From the NCBI GenBank assembly GCA_023957275.1, contig JAMLHF010000010.1, positions 1 through 64,000 of the forward strand: DNA of 64,000 nt, in the 5' to 3' direction. Below are positions 18,292-25,840 of this stretch, piece after piece. The translations under genes were made by a program, and so were the position numbers. Each line of letters opens with the position of its first letter. Positions within the stretch are counted from its first letter, which is position 1. This DNA is from Lentimicrobium sp. (GTDB taxonomy: Bacteria; Bacteroidota; Bacteroidia; Bacteroidales; Lentimicrobiaceae). Under the pieces are notes generated by a model that did no database searches, had not been told where the DNA came from, and was given only the letters and a program-made list of their open reading frames with translations.

Positions 18292-18334
18292 AATCCGGCC
18301 ATGAATTGAATCAATAATAATTGTAAAATACCAG

Positions 18335-20512
18335 ATGATGAGGGATAGAACGAAAAGTTATTTTGGAAACAGCAAACGGATAATACGCGGTCTGATTGCA
18401 ATTACCGCAGCATTCTTCATGCCGACAGCAGATGTTGTTGCACAGCAAAAGGACAGTATTGTACAATTACCGGTGTTTGAACTGACCGACACCTCTGTTT
18501 ACCGCAGGATGCCCGTTTCAGTCATAAATGCAGGTTCACTTGAGCAGATCAGGGAAGTGGATCTGGGAGAAATTCTCAGGCGGCAACCAAATGTCAGCGG
18601 CATCCGGCGGGGAGGTTATGCGTTGGATCCCGTTGTAAGGGGATTCAGGTACTCGCAGATCAGCGTATTTCTGGATGAAGGGATTCATATTGAAGGGGGA
18701 TGTCCCAATCGTATGGATCCGGTGCTTGCGCATATTGAACCTGAGCAGGTCAACAGCCTGGAGATTGTAAAAGGCCCCTATCTGCTGCAGTACGGCCCTG
18801 CACCTTCAGCCAGCATTCATATAAAAACCAGACCTGATCAATCAGCATTTAACCGGGGCTTCCATGCAACCTCCCATACTGGTTTCGATGCCGGCAGGAA
18901 CGGGTTGAAACAACACATCAGCCTTCTTTTTTCAGCTGAAAAGGCATTCCTGAGTTTAGGCGGCGGGATAAAAGATTACGACAACTACACTGACGGCAAT
19001 GGCAAAGAGTGGAATTCCTCTTTTACCAAGAAAGATATCTCAGCAGATGCAGGCTTCAAAACCGGAAAATCCGGATTCCTGATCCTTTCTTACAGGGGAT
19101 CATTTGGCAGGGACATCCTCTTCCCGGCCCTCCCCATGGATGAAAAAAAAGGCAATACCAATATCTTTTCCGGTTATTTCGAAAGATACAATCCGGCGAA
19201 TCCTGAAAAACGGCTGACATTGTCTGCATATCATTCGAAGGTTTATCATGTGATGGATAACAGCTTCAGGCCGCAATACAATGAGGTAGTTCCCCCCTAC
19301 AACGGCATCATGCAGGCAACCGCCATTGCCGACGCTTCATCAACGGGGGGCAGATTCTCCATCTCCTACCCATTCAAAAACCTGAATATGCTTCATGGAA
19401 TTGATACCAGAATCACTACAAAGGACGGAACCAGAGATATGCGCATGATTATGATCATGGACGGGCAGGAATATACCTCAGAAAAAAAAATCAACCTCTG
19501 GCGAGATGCGCTGATATTTAATACCGGGCTTTTTACCTCAGCAGTATTGAAAAAAGGGAAAACTGAGGCTTTTTTAGCGGCACGCCTTGATCTTAACCAT
19601 GCTGAATCCGGAGATACGCTGATTGTTGCAAAGGAGGGTAATCTATGGTATAAAAGTACCCCAGTAAACCAGTTATTATTCAGTATATCCGGAAACATCA
19701 CCTACAGACTGACAAAAAAAACAACTATAGGCGTGGGACTGGCAAGAAGCCAGCGTACTGGAGATATGCAGGAAAGGTATATAAAATTCCTTGCAACCGG
19801 GTTCGACCGTTACGACTATTTAGGCAATCCGCAGATAAAACCTGAAACCAATCATCAGGCCGACCTCATGCTGACCTACAGACCAGGAAAAGCACAACTA
19901 CTTGTAAATCTGTTTATTTCAAGAATTGACAACTATATAACAGGTATATTACTTCCGCCGAATGTTGCCCGGCCATTGAGTCAGGGCGCGCCGGGTGTTA
20001 AACAGTTCGGCAACATTGATGCGGCAGTTTTTACAGGGCTTGAAGCATCGCTTTCATGGATACCATTCAAAAATTCCAATATCGGGGTCTCTGGCGCCTA
20101 TACATTTGCCTATTTCACCAAAGCTGAAAAAATCATCCTCGAAAACAATCAACTGGCCGGAACTGAAATCATTAAAAATGATCCGGTACCTGAGATCCCG
20201 GCCCTGGATGCCACAATGATTTTCTCATACAAATTCCGGAAACCCCGGTTAAAACCCCAATTAACAGTAAGGGCTGTTGCAGCGCAAAATCATGTATCTA
20301 TTTCTTATTATGAAGAAAAGTCCCCGGGGTATGTGATTACCGATCTGGCATTGATTTATTACCCGCACAAATTAGTTTCACTCTCAGCCGGCGTAAGTAA
20401 TCTCTTTGACATCGCCTACTACGACCACCTCAACCGCAGATTGCTTGGGAGCAATGAGAAATTGTATGAACCGGGCAGGTCATTTTATATCAATCTCAAA
20501 ATCAAGATTTAA
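18335..20512 (+). CDS. TonB-dependent outer-membrane receptor, copper type (OprC/NosA-like)
   Basis: A 725-residue TonB-dependent receptor: signal peptide ending about residue 36, plug domain (residues 50-165; LGEILRRQPNVSGIRRGGYALDPVVRGF, EIVKGPYLLQYGPA), then a 22-strand-type barrel ending in aromatic FYINLKIKI. The plug holds GGCPNRMDP, that is C123xxxM127, and the barrel holds YHVMDN, that is H305xM307. This CxxxM...HxM pattern is the copper-binding set described for OprC, so copper import is the best inference. It lacks the carboxypeptidase-like N-terminal domain of SusC proteins. The MbnP-like lipoprotein gene follows 15 bp later. ExbB/ExbD/TonB at 24.6-26.6 kb could power it. Confidence 0.85.
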   Translation: MMRDRTKSYFGNSKRIIRGLIAITAAFFMPTADVVAQQKDSIVQLPVFELTDTSVYRRMPVSVINAGSLEQIREVDLGEILRRQPNVSGIRRGGYALDPVVRGFRYSQISVFLDEGIHIEGGCPNRMDPVLAHIEPEQVNSLEIVKGPYLLQYGPAPSASIHIKTRPDQSAFNRGFHATSHTGFDAGRNGLKQHISLLFSAEKAFLSLGGGIKDYDNYTDGNGKEWNSSFTKKDISADAGFKTGKSGFLILSYRGSFGRDILFPALPMDEKKGNTNIFSGYFERYNPANPEKRLTLSAYHSKVYHVMDNSFRPQYNEVVPPYNGIMQATAIADASSTGGRFSISYPFKNLNMLHGIDTRITTKDGTRDMRMIMIMDGQEYTSEKKINLWRDALIFNTGLFTSAVLKKGKTEAFLAARLDLNHAESGDTLIVAKEGNLWYKSTPVNQLLFSISGNITYRLTKKTTIGVGLARSQRTGDMQERYIKFLATGFDRYDYLGNPQIKPETNHQADLMLTYRPGKAQLLVNLFISRIDNYITGILLPPNVARPLSQGAPGVKQFGNIDAAVFTGLEASLSWIPFKNSNIGVSGAYTFAYFTKAEKIILENNQLAGTEIIKNDPVPEIPALDATMIFSYKFRKPRLKPQLTVRAVAAQNHVSISYYEEKSPGYVITDLALIYYPHKLVSLSAGVSNLFDIAYYDHLNRRLLGSNEKLYEPGRSFYINLKIKI

Positions 20513-20527
20513 GTAAATACGGCGATT

Positions 20528-21319
20528 ATGCGACCCAACTATAAATTACTTGTTTTACTCCTGGCCATCCCGATGATCGCATGCACCGAAAAAGATCCGC
20601 CTGCCTCTGAAAACGGATTAAAAATTGTTTTCAACCATCAGGTAGATAATGAGCCGCTGATTACCGACCAGATGATTTACGAAAACGCGGCCGGAAATCA
20701 CTATGAAGTGACCGAGATCATGTATTTCATTTCAGATCTGACACTTTACCACAGCGACGGCAGCGTCATCAGACCATCAGATTGGGAAGACATCCATTAC
20801 ACCGATACCAATATCCCCGAAACACTGGAGTGGCTTGCCGGGAAAAATATACCAGCCGGGCAGTACGACAGCCTCACTTTCACATTCGGCCTGTCCGAAG
20901 AGCGGAATGAATCGTTTATGTATGTAAACCCGCCTGAGGTCAATATGGTATGGCCTGAAGTACTGGGAGGCGGTTACCATTATCTCATGCTGAACGGATG
21001 GTGGGAAGATCTTCAGGGAGTCAGACAACCCTATAATTTCCACCTTGGCATCGGACAGATATATGAAAATAATTCCGGACTGGTGCCTGACATCACCGGA
21101 TTTGTTCACAATTATTTTACGGTAAACCCAAACGGGGGACCTTTTTACATAGCGGCTGAAGGCATTTCGGAATTAACCCTGACCATGCATATTGAAAGCT
21201 GGTTTGAGACACCCTTCATATACGATCACAACCAATGGGGTGGAGCAATCATGCAGATTCAGGATGCAATGTACATTGGCAGCATGAACGGAAGGGATGC
21301 TTTTTCGATTAAACAATAA
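20528..21319 (+). CDS. MbnP-family copper-binding lipoprotein
   Basis: A 263-residue lipoprotein (MRPNYKLLVLLLAIPMIAC, lipobox Cys at residue 19). It shows the MbnP-family layout: an N-terminal beta-strand VFNHQVDNEPL, YFISDLTLYHSDG, the HYTDTNIPETLEW block, then MVWPEVLGGGYHYLMLNGWW with closely spaced Met, Trp and His residues and FHLGIG. MbnP proteins are periplasmic or surface partners in methanobactin/copper acquisition loci, often paired with the di-haem enzyme MbnH and a TonB receptor. No MbnH is seen here. Position directly after a CxxxM/HxM TonB receptor supports a copper role. Family recognised from sequence pattern; metal binding itself is inferred. Confidence 0.8.
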   Translation: MRPNYKLLVLLLAIPMIACTEKDPPASENGLKIVFNHQVDNEPLITDQMIYENAAGNHYEVTEIMYFISDLTLYHSDGSVIRPSDWEDIHYTDTNIPETLEWLAGKNIPAGQYDSLTFTFGLSEERNESFMYVNPPEVNMVWPEVLGGGYHYLMLNGWWEDLQGVRQPYNFHLGIGQIYENNSGLVPDITGFVHNYFTVNPNGGPFYIAAEGISELTLTMHIESWFETPFIYDHNQWGGAIMQIQDAMYIGSMNGRDAFSIKQ

Positions 21320-21345
21320 CAGCAGTGCCATAAAACACTGCTGTT
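21318..21345. terminator. Bidirectional stem-loop between convergent copper-island units
   Basis: AACAGCAGTG (21318-21327) and CACTGCTGTT (21336-21345) pair over 10 bp with an 8-nt loop; three more pairs including one G-T wobble extend it. It starts inside the MbnP stop codon and ends 22 bp before the stop of the convergent Spy-like gene. T-runs are weak. Confidence 0.65.
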
Positions 21346-21367
21346 GTTCCTGAAAACATTCTTTCAC

Positions 21368-21913
21368 TCAATCATAGTAGGGGCAATACCTTTCGCTGCG
21401 CATGCCGGGCCCCCGGCGACCTGGTTTTATATTATCATCGTTCCGGCCTCTGCCATAGCCACGCCCGCAATTGTTATCGTACCAGGTTTTCTGCTCATCA
21501 TTCAGCAATGCCTTGATGCCGCGACGGTGTGCTTCCCTTTCTTTCATGATGTCACCGCGAAGTTTTGAGATCTCGTCAATAGCCTTATCTATGGCCTTTT
21601 CATCTTGTTTTTCAGCAAGCCGGAGCGTACGCAGCCTGGCTTGTTTCTCTCCGATCTCTGCCCGCATCAATTCTGCTTTGCGAAAATGTGCAGTTCTCAA
21701 CTTCTCAATGCTGGTTTTCTGCTCATCAGAAAGACCAGGAATGTCTTCAGCCCAATAGCCTCTCACAGGTCGTTGCATTTCCTGTCCGCCCCCTGGTCCG
21801 TATCCTCCTCTGAGACCCCGGCCTGGTCTTTGAGCTGAAAGGTCCGTTGAAGAAAAGATTATCATTGCCAATCCGGCAATCAGGGCGGATAATTTCATTT
21901 TGTTGATTCTCAT
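21368..21913 (-). CDS. Spy/CpxP-like periplasmic protein
   Basis: The start at 21913 (MRINKMKLSALIAGLAMIIF) is chosen for its signal peptide. The frame is open to an ATG at 21979 that shares a base with the upstream stop (TAATG), so a longer, coupled product cannot be excluded. About 181 residues: Gly/Arg-rich linker after cleavage, then an all-helical hook with LSDEQKTSIEKLR and a second LNDEQKTWYDN, the paired LTxxQ-type motifs of Spy/CpxP. These proteins are periplasmic chaperones or metal-stress sensors. The C-terminal tail contains Cys, Arg and Tyr (NNCGRGYGRGR, RYCPYYD), which could bind metal. Last gene of the sigma/anti-sigma operon. Confidence 0.8.
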   Translation of the reverse strand: MRINKMKLSALIAGLAMIIFSSTDLSAQRPGRGLRGGYGPGGGQEMQRPVRGYWAEDIPGLSDEQKTSIEKLRTAHFRKAELMRAEIGEKQARLRTLRLAEKQDEKAIDKAIDEISKLRGDIMKEREAHRRGIKALLNDEQKTWYDNNCGRGYGRGRNDDNIKPGRRGPGMRSERYCPYYD

Positions 21914-21978
21914 AACATTAAAAATTTGATTGTTGAAAAAAATAGTTGGTTTGTAGTTTACTGGTTCGTCAGTTTTCA

Positions 21979-22515
21979 TTATCGTCTGCCACGGCGAAAC
22001 CGGTGTCCCTCTCCCCTGCCGGCCGGCGGAACATCGCCCTTCAGCAACTCATGATAGAATAACACGAGTTCATCCCGCTGTTCAGGTCTGGCAATGTTCC
22101 ATACATCGCGCATATGTCCCACCGTTTTTAATTTGATTTCTCCGTGAATATCTCCTATTAAAAAGCACAATTGTTCGATTCTGAGAGAATCGGGATGATC
22201 TTTCATCACTTCAGTTATCAGTTCTCCGTTCAGATCCTTTAATTCGGAAAACAAAGGAGCCACAAGGTCGCGCTGTCTGAGTCTGGAATCATGGATCTGC
22301 ATGGCCTGGTTTTCATCAAAACCGGCTTCACGGATCATCATAGCCGGCCGGAGCCTGTTCCTTTCCCACATAACCATACTGCTGTCTGATCTTTGATCCG
22401 TAGCCGTTTCAGTTTGTCTCACTTTGTAATAGACGGTAAATACAGCTGCCAGGTTAATGACAGTCAGTAGGATAATCAAAAGCAGTATAATCCTGCTGGT
22501 TCTTGCGGTTGTCAT
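21979..22515 (-). CDS. Membrane-anchored CnrX/CpxP-like periplasmic metal-sensor-type protein
   Basis: A 178-residue protein with one N-terminal membrane segment (IILLLIILLTVINLAAVFTVYY, residues 9-30) and a periplasmic helical domain of the heavy-metal-resistance/CnrX type: MMIREAGFDENQAMQIHDSRLRQRDLV, then helices rich in Glu, His and Met (GDIHGEIKLKTVGHMRDVW). In the Cnr system a membrane-anchored CnrX senses metal and acts through anti-sigma CnrY to free CnrH. The gene order here (sigma, anti-sigma, this gene) has the same components. The start overlaps the anti-sigma stop by 4 bp. Metal specificity is unknown; copper is inferred from the neighbours. Confidence 0.78.
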   Translation of the reverse strand: MTTARTSRIILLLIILLTVINLAAVFTVYYKVRQTETATDQRSDSSMVMWERNRLRPAMMIREAGFDENQAMQIHDSRLRQRDLVAPLFSELKDLNGELITEVMKDHPDSLRIEQLCFLIGDIHGEIKLKTVGHMRDVWNIARPEQRDELVLFYHELLKGDVPPAGRGEGHRFRRGRR

Positions 22516-22994
22516 TTATCCTCGTTTTTTTCGTTATCAAAGAAATACGTTTCCAGCCGGTCAAGTGAAGCTTCCTGCTGCATGATTTCCTGAGCATAGG
22601 CTTCCTGCAGGCCGGAAGCAGCATCTTCCCGAACAACAGAACCATTGAAAAAAGGTGCGAATACCCTGCTTCCAAGCCATATTCCAAGGAAGACTGCCGC
22701 AGCAAGGCCGGTGAGAGAGGTACCAAACTGAAAGGTGTTTATTTTTAACCAGCCATACTCCAAACGGTTGGCTTTACCGGTTCTTAACCTGCTTATTACA
22801 TTGTTATAGAATTCAGGATTTTCTTCAGTAACCCTTTCTGCAGCAACAACCTGATAGGCTGTTGAATATATTTCAGAAAACCTGCGGCAGGCAATGCATT
22901 CCTGAAGGTGCCGGTCCAAATCCGGATTGTACTGCCGCACATCTGCAGAGGCAGTGTAATCGAGGATTAATTTCTGAGCATCACGGCATTTCAT
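22512..22994 (-). CDS. Zinc-finger anti-sigma factor
   Basis: A 160-residue protein. The N-terminal cytoplasmic domain starts MKCRDAQKLILDY and has HLQECIACRRF (residues 29-39), the HxxxCxxC signature of zinc-binding anti-sigma (ZAS) domains. One membrane helix follows (about residues 92-110, GTSLTGLAAAVFLGIWLGS), then a short periplasmic tail with an acidic coiled stretch (LQEAYAQEIMQQEASLDRLETYF). It should hold the ECF sigma factor encoded 50 bp upstream at the membrane until a periplasmic signal arrives, plausibly via the CnrX-like protein encoded next. Confidence 0.88.
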   Translation of the reverse strand: MKCRDAQKLILDYTASADVRQYNPDLDRHLQECIACRRFSEIYSTAYQVVAAERVTEENPEFYNNVISRLRTGKANRLEYGWLKINTFQFGTSLTGLAAAVFLGIWLGSRVFAPFFNGSVVREDAASGLQEAYAQEIMQQEASLDRLETYFFDNEKNEDK

Positions 22995-23033
22995 CTGACT
23001 GAGCTTTTATGTTTGACACAGATTGCGCAGATT

Positions 23034-23690
23034 ACTTGCGCAAATTAAAGATTCTTATAATTTTTCAGTTTTTTCTGCAAGTTAATTTTTGCCCTGTGGA
23101 TCAATGATTCCACTGCCGGGAGGCTGACCTGCATAACTTCCGCAATTTCAGCGTAAGGAAGTTCTTCGAATTTATTCAGCGTAAAAGCAACCCTTTGGTT
23201 CTCAGGCAGACTGTCAATTGCAGATTTCAGCAAATGCCTCAACTCATTTGATTCCAGTTTATTATCCTCTGTATATGGTTCCCCGGATTTATTATTATCA
23301 ACATCATCTGCCAGTCCGAACACGGCTCCGATTTCATACAGAAACCGTTTCTTCCTGTTGTTCCTGATGTGGTTCAGCGATCTGTTCACTGCAATGCGAT
23401 AGAGCCAGGTGCTGATTTTTGAATCCCCCCTGAAGCGGTGCGCATTTTTCAGGGCTTCCACAAATACATCCTGGGCAATATCTTCAGCATCTTCATGGTT
23501 GTGCAACAGACCGAGACATACATTGATGACCTGCAACTGATGAGACTTAACCAAAAACCGCCCCGCTTCAGGGTCTCCGGCAGCAAGGCCTGAAATCAAT
23601 TCACTGTCGGTCATAATGCTGTTTTAATCTCATTTGGATGACGGAAAATACATTATTATTTTGACAGATCAGCATCAAAAAACTTGCGCA
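23034..23690 (+). repeat. 9-bp repeat ACTTGCGCA flanking the ECF sigma gene
   Basis: Copies are at 23034-23042 (between sigma and anti-sigma genes) and 23682-23690 (about 70 bp upstream of the sigma start). The first sits next to a further TTGCGCA at 23023-23029; the second is half of an imperfect palindrome, AACTTGCGCA then TGCGTAAAGTT, at 23681-23703. This may be a regulator-binding motif or chance. Confidence 0.35.
23045..23614 (-). CDS. ECF-type RNA polymerase sigma factor
   Basis: A 189-residue sigma-70 family protein of ECF size. Region 2 is seen in NVCLGLLHNHEDAEDIAQDVFVEALKNAHRFRGDSKISTWLYRIAVNRSLNHIR, and region 4 in LPENQRVAFTLNKFEELPYAEIAEVMQVSLPAVESLIHRAKINLQKKL. A 30-residue acidic linker separates them. 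It heads a leftward operon with anti-sigma, CnrX-like and Spy-like genes, so it likely responds to periplasmic metal or envelope stress and autoregulates. The 9-mer ACTTGCGCA occurs on both sides of the gene. Confidence 0.93.
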   Translation of the reverse strand: MTDSELISGLAAGDPEAGRFLVKSHQLQVINVCLGLLHNHEDAEDIAQDVFVEALKNAHRFRGDSKISTWLYRIAVNRSLNHIRNNRKKRFLYEIGAVFGLADDVDNNKSGEPYTEDNKLESNELRHLLKSAIDSLPENQRVAFTLNKFEELPYAEIAEVMQVSLPAVESLIHRAKINLQKKLKNYKNL

Positions 23691-23828
23691 CCTGCGTAAA
23701 GTTAATTCACTCAACCCATTTTCACCGGTCTTCGCGGAAAAGGAATCCATAAATTCTTCAGAAAAATATTGTTGCTTTCTCTCACCGGAAAACTTATCAG
23801 CCAAACAGTTATCCGGTCAATTAATCCT

Positions 23829-23836
23829 TAACTTTG
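23829..23836 (+). promoter_or_regulatory. -7 element candidate for the small-membrane-protein unit
   Basis: TAACTTTG fits TAnnTTTG and lies 35 bp upstream of the ATG at 23871. No TTG element is obvious. Together with the terminator at 24439-24483 it frames a short transcription unit. Confidence 0.4.
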
Positions 23837-23870
23837 CGCCTGCAAACTCAATGAACAAATGGGCGGTCAG

Positions 23871-24212
23871 ATGAAACCCCGGAACAGAGCAATAAATTTT
23901 TTTTTATTGATTGCTACGTTTTATCTGTCGTTGCATGTGGCTTATCCTGATTTACAGGGGGATCATCTCTGTGACTCAGAACTTGTTTACGGACAGAAAA
24001 CATTCGCGCTCCTGCCCATATGTCCCGAAAACAGGGAAACCGGATTTGAGAAAGCCCCGCTAAGTCAGGAAAATTCAACACCTGATGTTTTTCTCAAACC
24101 CCGCTATTATTATCAAAGACTCTTAAATCTTTTACCTGAAATCTTCCGGACCAGACTCACCTTCCCTGAATCAACAGAGCTTCTCAATCTTTTCTGTGTA
24201 TTGAGGATATAG
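23871..24212 (+). CDS. Hypothetical small membrane or secreted protein
   Basis: About 113 residues from MKPRNRAINFFLLIATFYLSLHVAYP, an N-terminal signal or membrane segment; an in-frame ATG lies 4 codons upstream. The rest has two Cys (HLCDSEL, LPICPE), a polar middle and RYYYQRLLNLLPEIFRTRLTFPESTELLNLF near the C-terminus. I do not recognise a family. It has its own -7 element and is followed by a small membrane peptide gene and a terminator. It is divergent from the ECF sigma gene; association with the sigma system is only a guess. Confidence 0.5.
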   Translation: MKPRNRAINFFLLIATFYLSLHVAYPDLQGDHLCDSELVYGQKTFALLPICPENRETGFEKAPLSQENSTPDVFLKPRYYYQRLLNLLPEIFRTRLTFPESTELLNLFCVLRI

Positions 24213-24296
24213 AATCCCTTTTCCATTGCCGGTTTCCGGCTTCAGACCAATCATATTACTGGTTTTCAAAGGATTCATTATTTAATTTACACAACC

Positions 24297-24416
24297 ATGT
24301 CAGCTGAAAGTTCAGAAAAATCAGGCATGTCAGGATTTAAGCCATTTTTAATTATTCTGGCTATCCTGATCGGGATATCGCTGCTGCTGAAAGTAGTTAT
24401 ATCTCTGTTAATGTAA
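24297..24416 (+). CDS. 39-residue single-pass membrane peptide
   Basis: The frame begins MSAESSEKSGMSGFKPF and is followed by one strongly hydrophobic helix (about residues 17-39) ending at TAA (24414-24416). It has a polar, Ser-rich N-terminal tail and a single Lys in the helix (LLLKVVISLLM). It lies 84 bp after the hypothetical gene and 22 bp before a strong terminator, which fits a real short gene at the end of a unit. No function is recognised. It could be a small regulatory or accessory membrane peptide. Confidence 0.5.
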   Translation: MSAESSEKSGMSGFKPFLIILAILIGISLLLKVVISLLM

Positions 24417-24438
24417 TTATTACAATAACATTTATGAG

Positions 24439-24483
24439 GCAGGAGAAGAGACAGTTCATCGTTTTCTCCTGCTTCCTTTTTTT
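24439..24483 (+). terminator. Rho-independent terminator before exbB
   Basis: GCAGGAGAA (24439-24447) pairs with TTCTCCTGC (24464-24472), followed by TTCC and a run of T to 24483. Strong stem and T-tract. It ends the small-peptide unit and isolates it from exbB. Confidence 0.85.
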
Positions 24484-24607
24484 ATGATAAAATATTTAGC
24501 CGCTTTGTGAGTTAAATATTAACATCAGGATGTTGATAGAATAAATCGCGATGCAACAATCCTGCTCGTTATAAACACTAATTTTACCCTGATAAAAATA
24601 ATTCACA

Positions 24608-25327
24608 ATGATTTCAGGAATTCTTCTACAAATCACCCAGCCCGCGGGGGCCATTGCAGACACGCTTGTTTCCGGAGCTTTACCGGTTGAAGCAGCCGGA
24701 GAGATTAAACTTTCAATCTGGGAACTTGCCCTGAAAGGCGGCTGGATTATGTTGCCACTGGCACTGATGTCGCTTTTTGCCGTGTATATTTTTATTGAAA
24801 GATATATCATAATCAACCGGGCATCCCGCGAAGAAAACAATTTCATGAACAATATCCGGGATTTTATCCATAATGGAAGGATCGATTCAGCCTTATCCCT
24901 CTGCAAAAACAATCATAGCCCGATTGCCAGAATGATAGAAAAGGGAATAATCAGGATTGGCAAACCGTTGAACGATGTAAATGCCGCGATTGAGAATGTT
25001 GGCAAGCTTGAAGTCGCCAAACTTGAGAAAAATATAGCAGGACTGGCGACTGTTGCCGGAGCGGCTCCCATGATAGGATTTCTTGGCACTGTAATCGGCA
25101 TGGTCAGGGCATTTTACGATATGTCCATGGCAGGAAACAACATTGACATCGGTTTGCTGTCGGGTGGAATCTACCAGGCGATGATTACCACAGTTGCCGG
25201 TCTCATTGTTGGTATTATTGCTTACATCTGTTACAATATCCTGGTCGCAAGGGTTGAAAAAGTTGTTTTCATTCTCGAAGCCAGGGCTACCGAATTCATT
25301 GATTTGTTGCACGAACCGGCATCCTGA
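24608..25327 (+). CDS. exbB: MotA/TolQ/ExbB proton-channel family protein
   Basis: A 239-residue protein with three membrane helices (about residues 50-67, 136-160 and 178-205). The conserved channel region reads LEKNIAGLATVAGAAPMIGFLGTVIGMVRAFYDMS, followed by GLLSGGIYQAMITTVAGLIVGIIAYICYN. With ExbD and TonB it converts proton-motive force into energy for outer-membrane receptors; TolQ is the alternative. The next genes are exbD- and tonB-like, which favours ExbB. The start keeps a 40-residue N-terminal extension, usual for Bacteroidota members. Confidence 0.93.
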   Translation: MISGILLQITQPAGAIADTLVSGALPVEAAGEIKLSIWELALKGGWIMLPLALMSLFAVYIFIERYIIINRASREENNFMNNIRDFIHNGRIDSALSLCKNNHSPIARMIEKGIIRIGKPLNDVNAAIENVGKLEVAKLEKNIAGLATVAGAAPMIGFLGTVIGMVRAFYDMSMAGNNIDIGLLSGGIYQAMITTVAGLIVGIIAYICYNILVARVEKVVFILEARATEFIDLLHEPAS

Positions 25328-25374
25328 ATCTCAGACTGATTCAATTTCTTTAAACTGATTTTCATCAGAAAACT

Positions 25375-25788
25375 ATGGCAATCAAATCCAGAAATAAAAT
25401 AAATGCGCAGTTTAGCACAGCATCCATGTCGGATCTGGTTTTCCTGTTGCTGATCTTTTTCATGCTTACATCCACACTGGTAAGTCCCAACGCCATCAAA
25501 CTGCTGCTGCCATCCAGTTCAAGCAAGACAATGGCCAGGCAGTCGCTTACAGTATATATTGATGCAACGAACAGCTATTTTGTTGAAGAAACCCCGGTAA
25601 ATCCGGAGTTTCTCGTCGAAACAATCGGAAATAAACTCCAGGGGCAACAGGATGCATCAGTTGTGCTCAGAGCCGATCAGCAGGTTCCGGTTCAGTATGT
25701 TGTCACCCTGATCGATGCAGTCAACCAGGTAAATGAACTTACCAATACAAGGCATAAAGTAATTCTTGCCACCAAGCCGGCCAAATAA
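25375..25788 (+). CDS. exbD: ExbD/TolR-family biopolymer transport protein
   Basis: A 137-residue protein with a short cytoplasmic N-terminus, one membrane helix containing the essential Asp (FSTASMSDLVFLLLIFFMLTSTLV, Asp at about residue 20) and a periplasmic domain (SLTVYIDATNSYFVEE, VVLRADQQVPVQYVVTLIDAVNQ). It partners with the ExbB-like channel encoded 47 bp upstream. The typical length and motif order make the family call secure. Confidence 0.93.
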   Translation: MAIKSRNKINAQFSTASMSDLVFLLLIFFMLTSTLVSPNAIKLLLPSSSSKTMARQSLTVYIDATNSYFVEETPVNPEFLVETIGNKLQGQQDASVVLRADQQVPVQYVVTLIDAVNQVNELTNTRHKVILATKPAK

Positions 25789-25840
25789 GCCCTCATATTG
25801 TGGCAGTATTTTTGTTATAAATTCCGGACAGACTGATCGT

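Noticed and set aside
17912..18334. Possible cobalamin or other known riboswitch before the TonB receptor
   Set aside because: The leader shows hairpins but I find no B12-box-like conserved sequence or other known aptamer core; the operator-like palindrome explains the region better.
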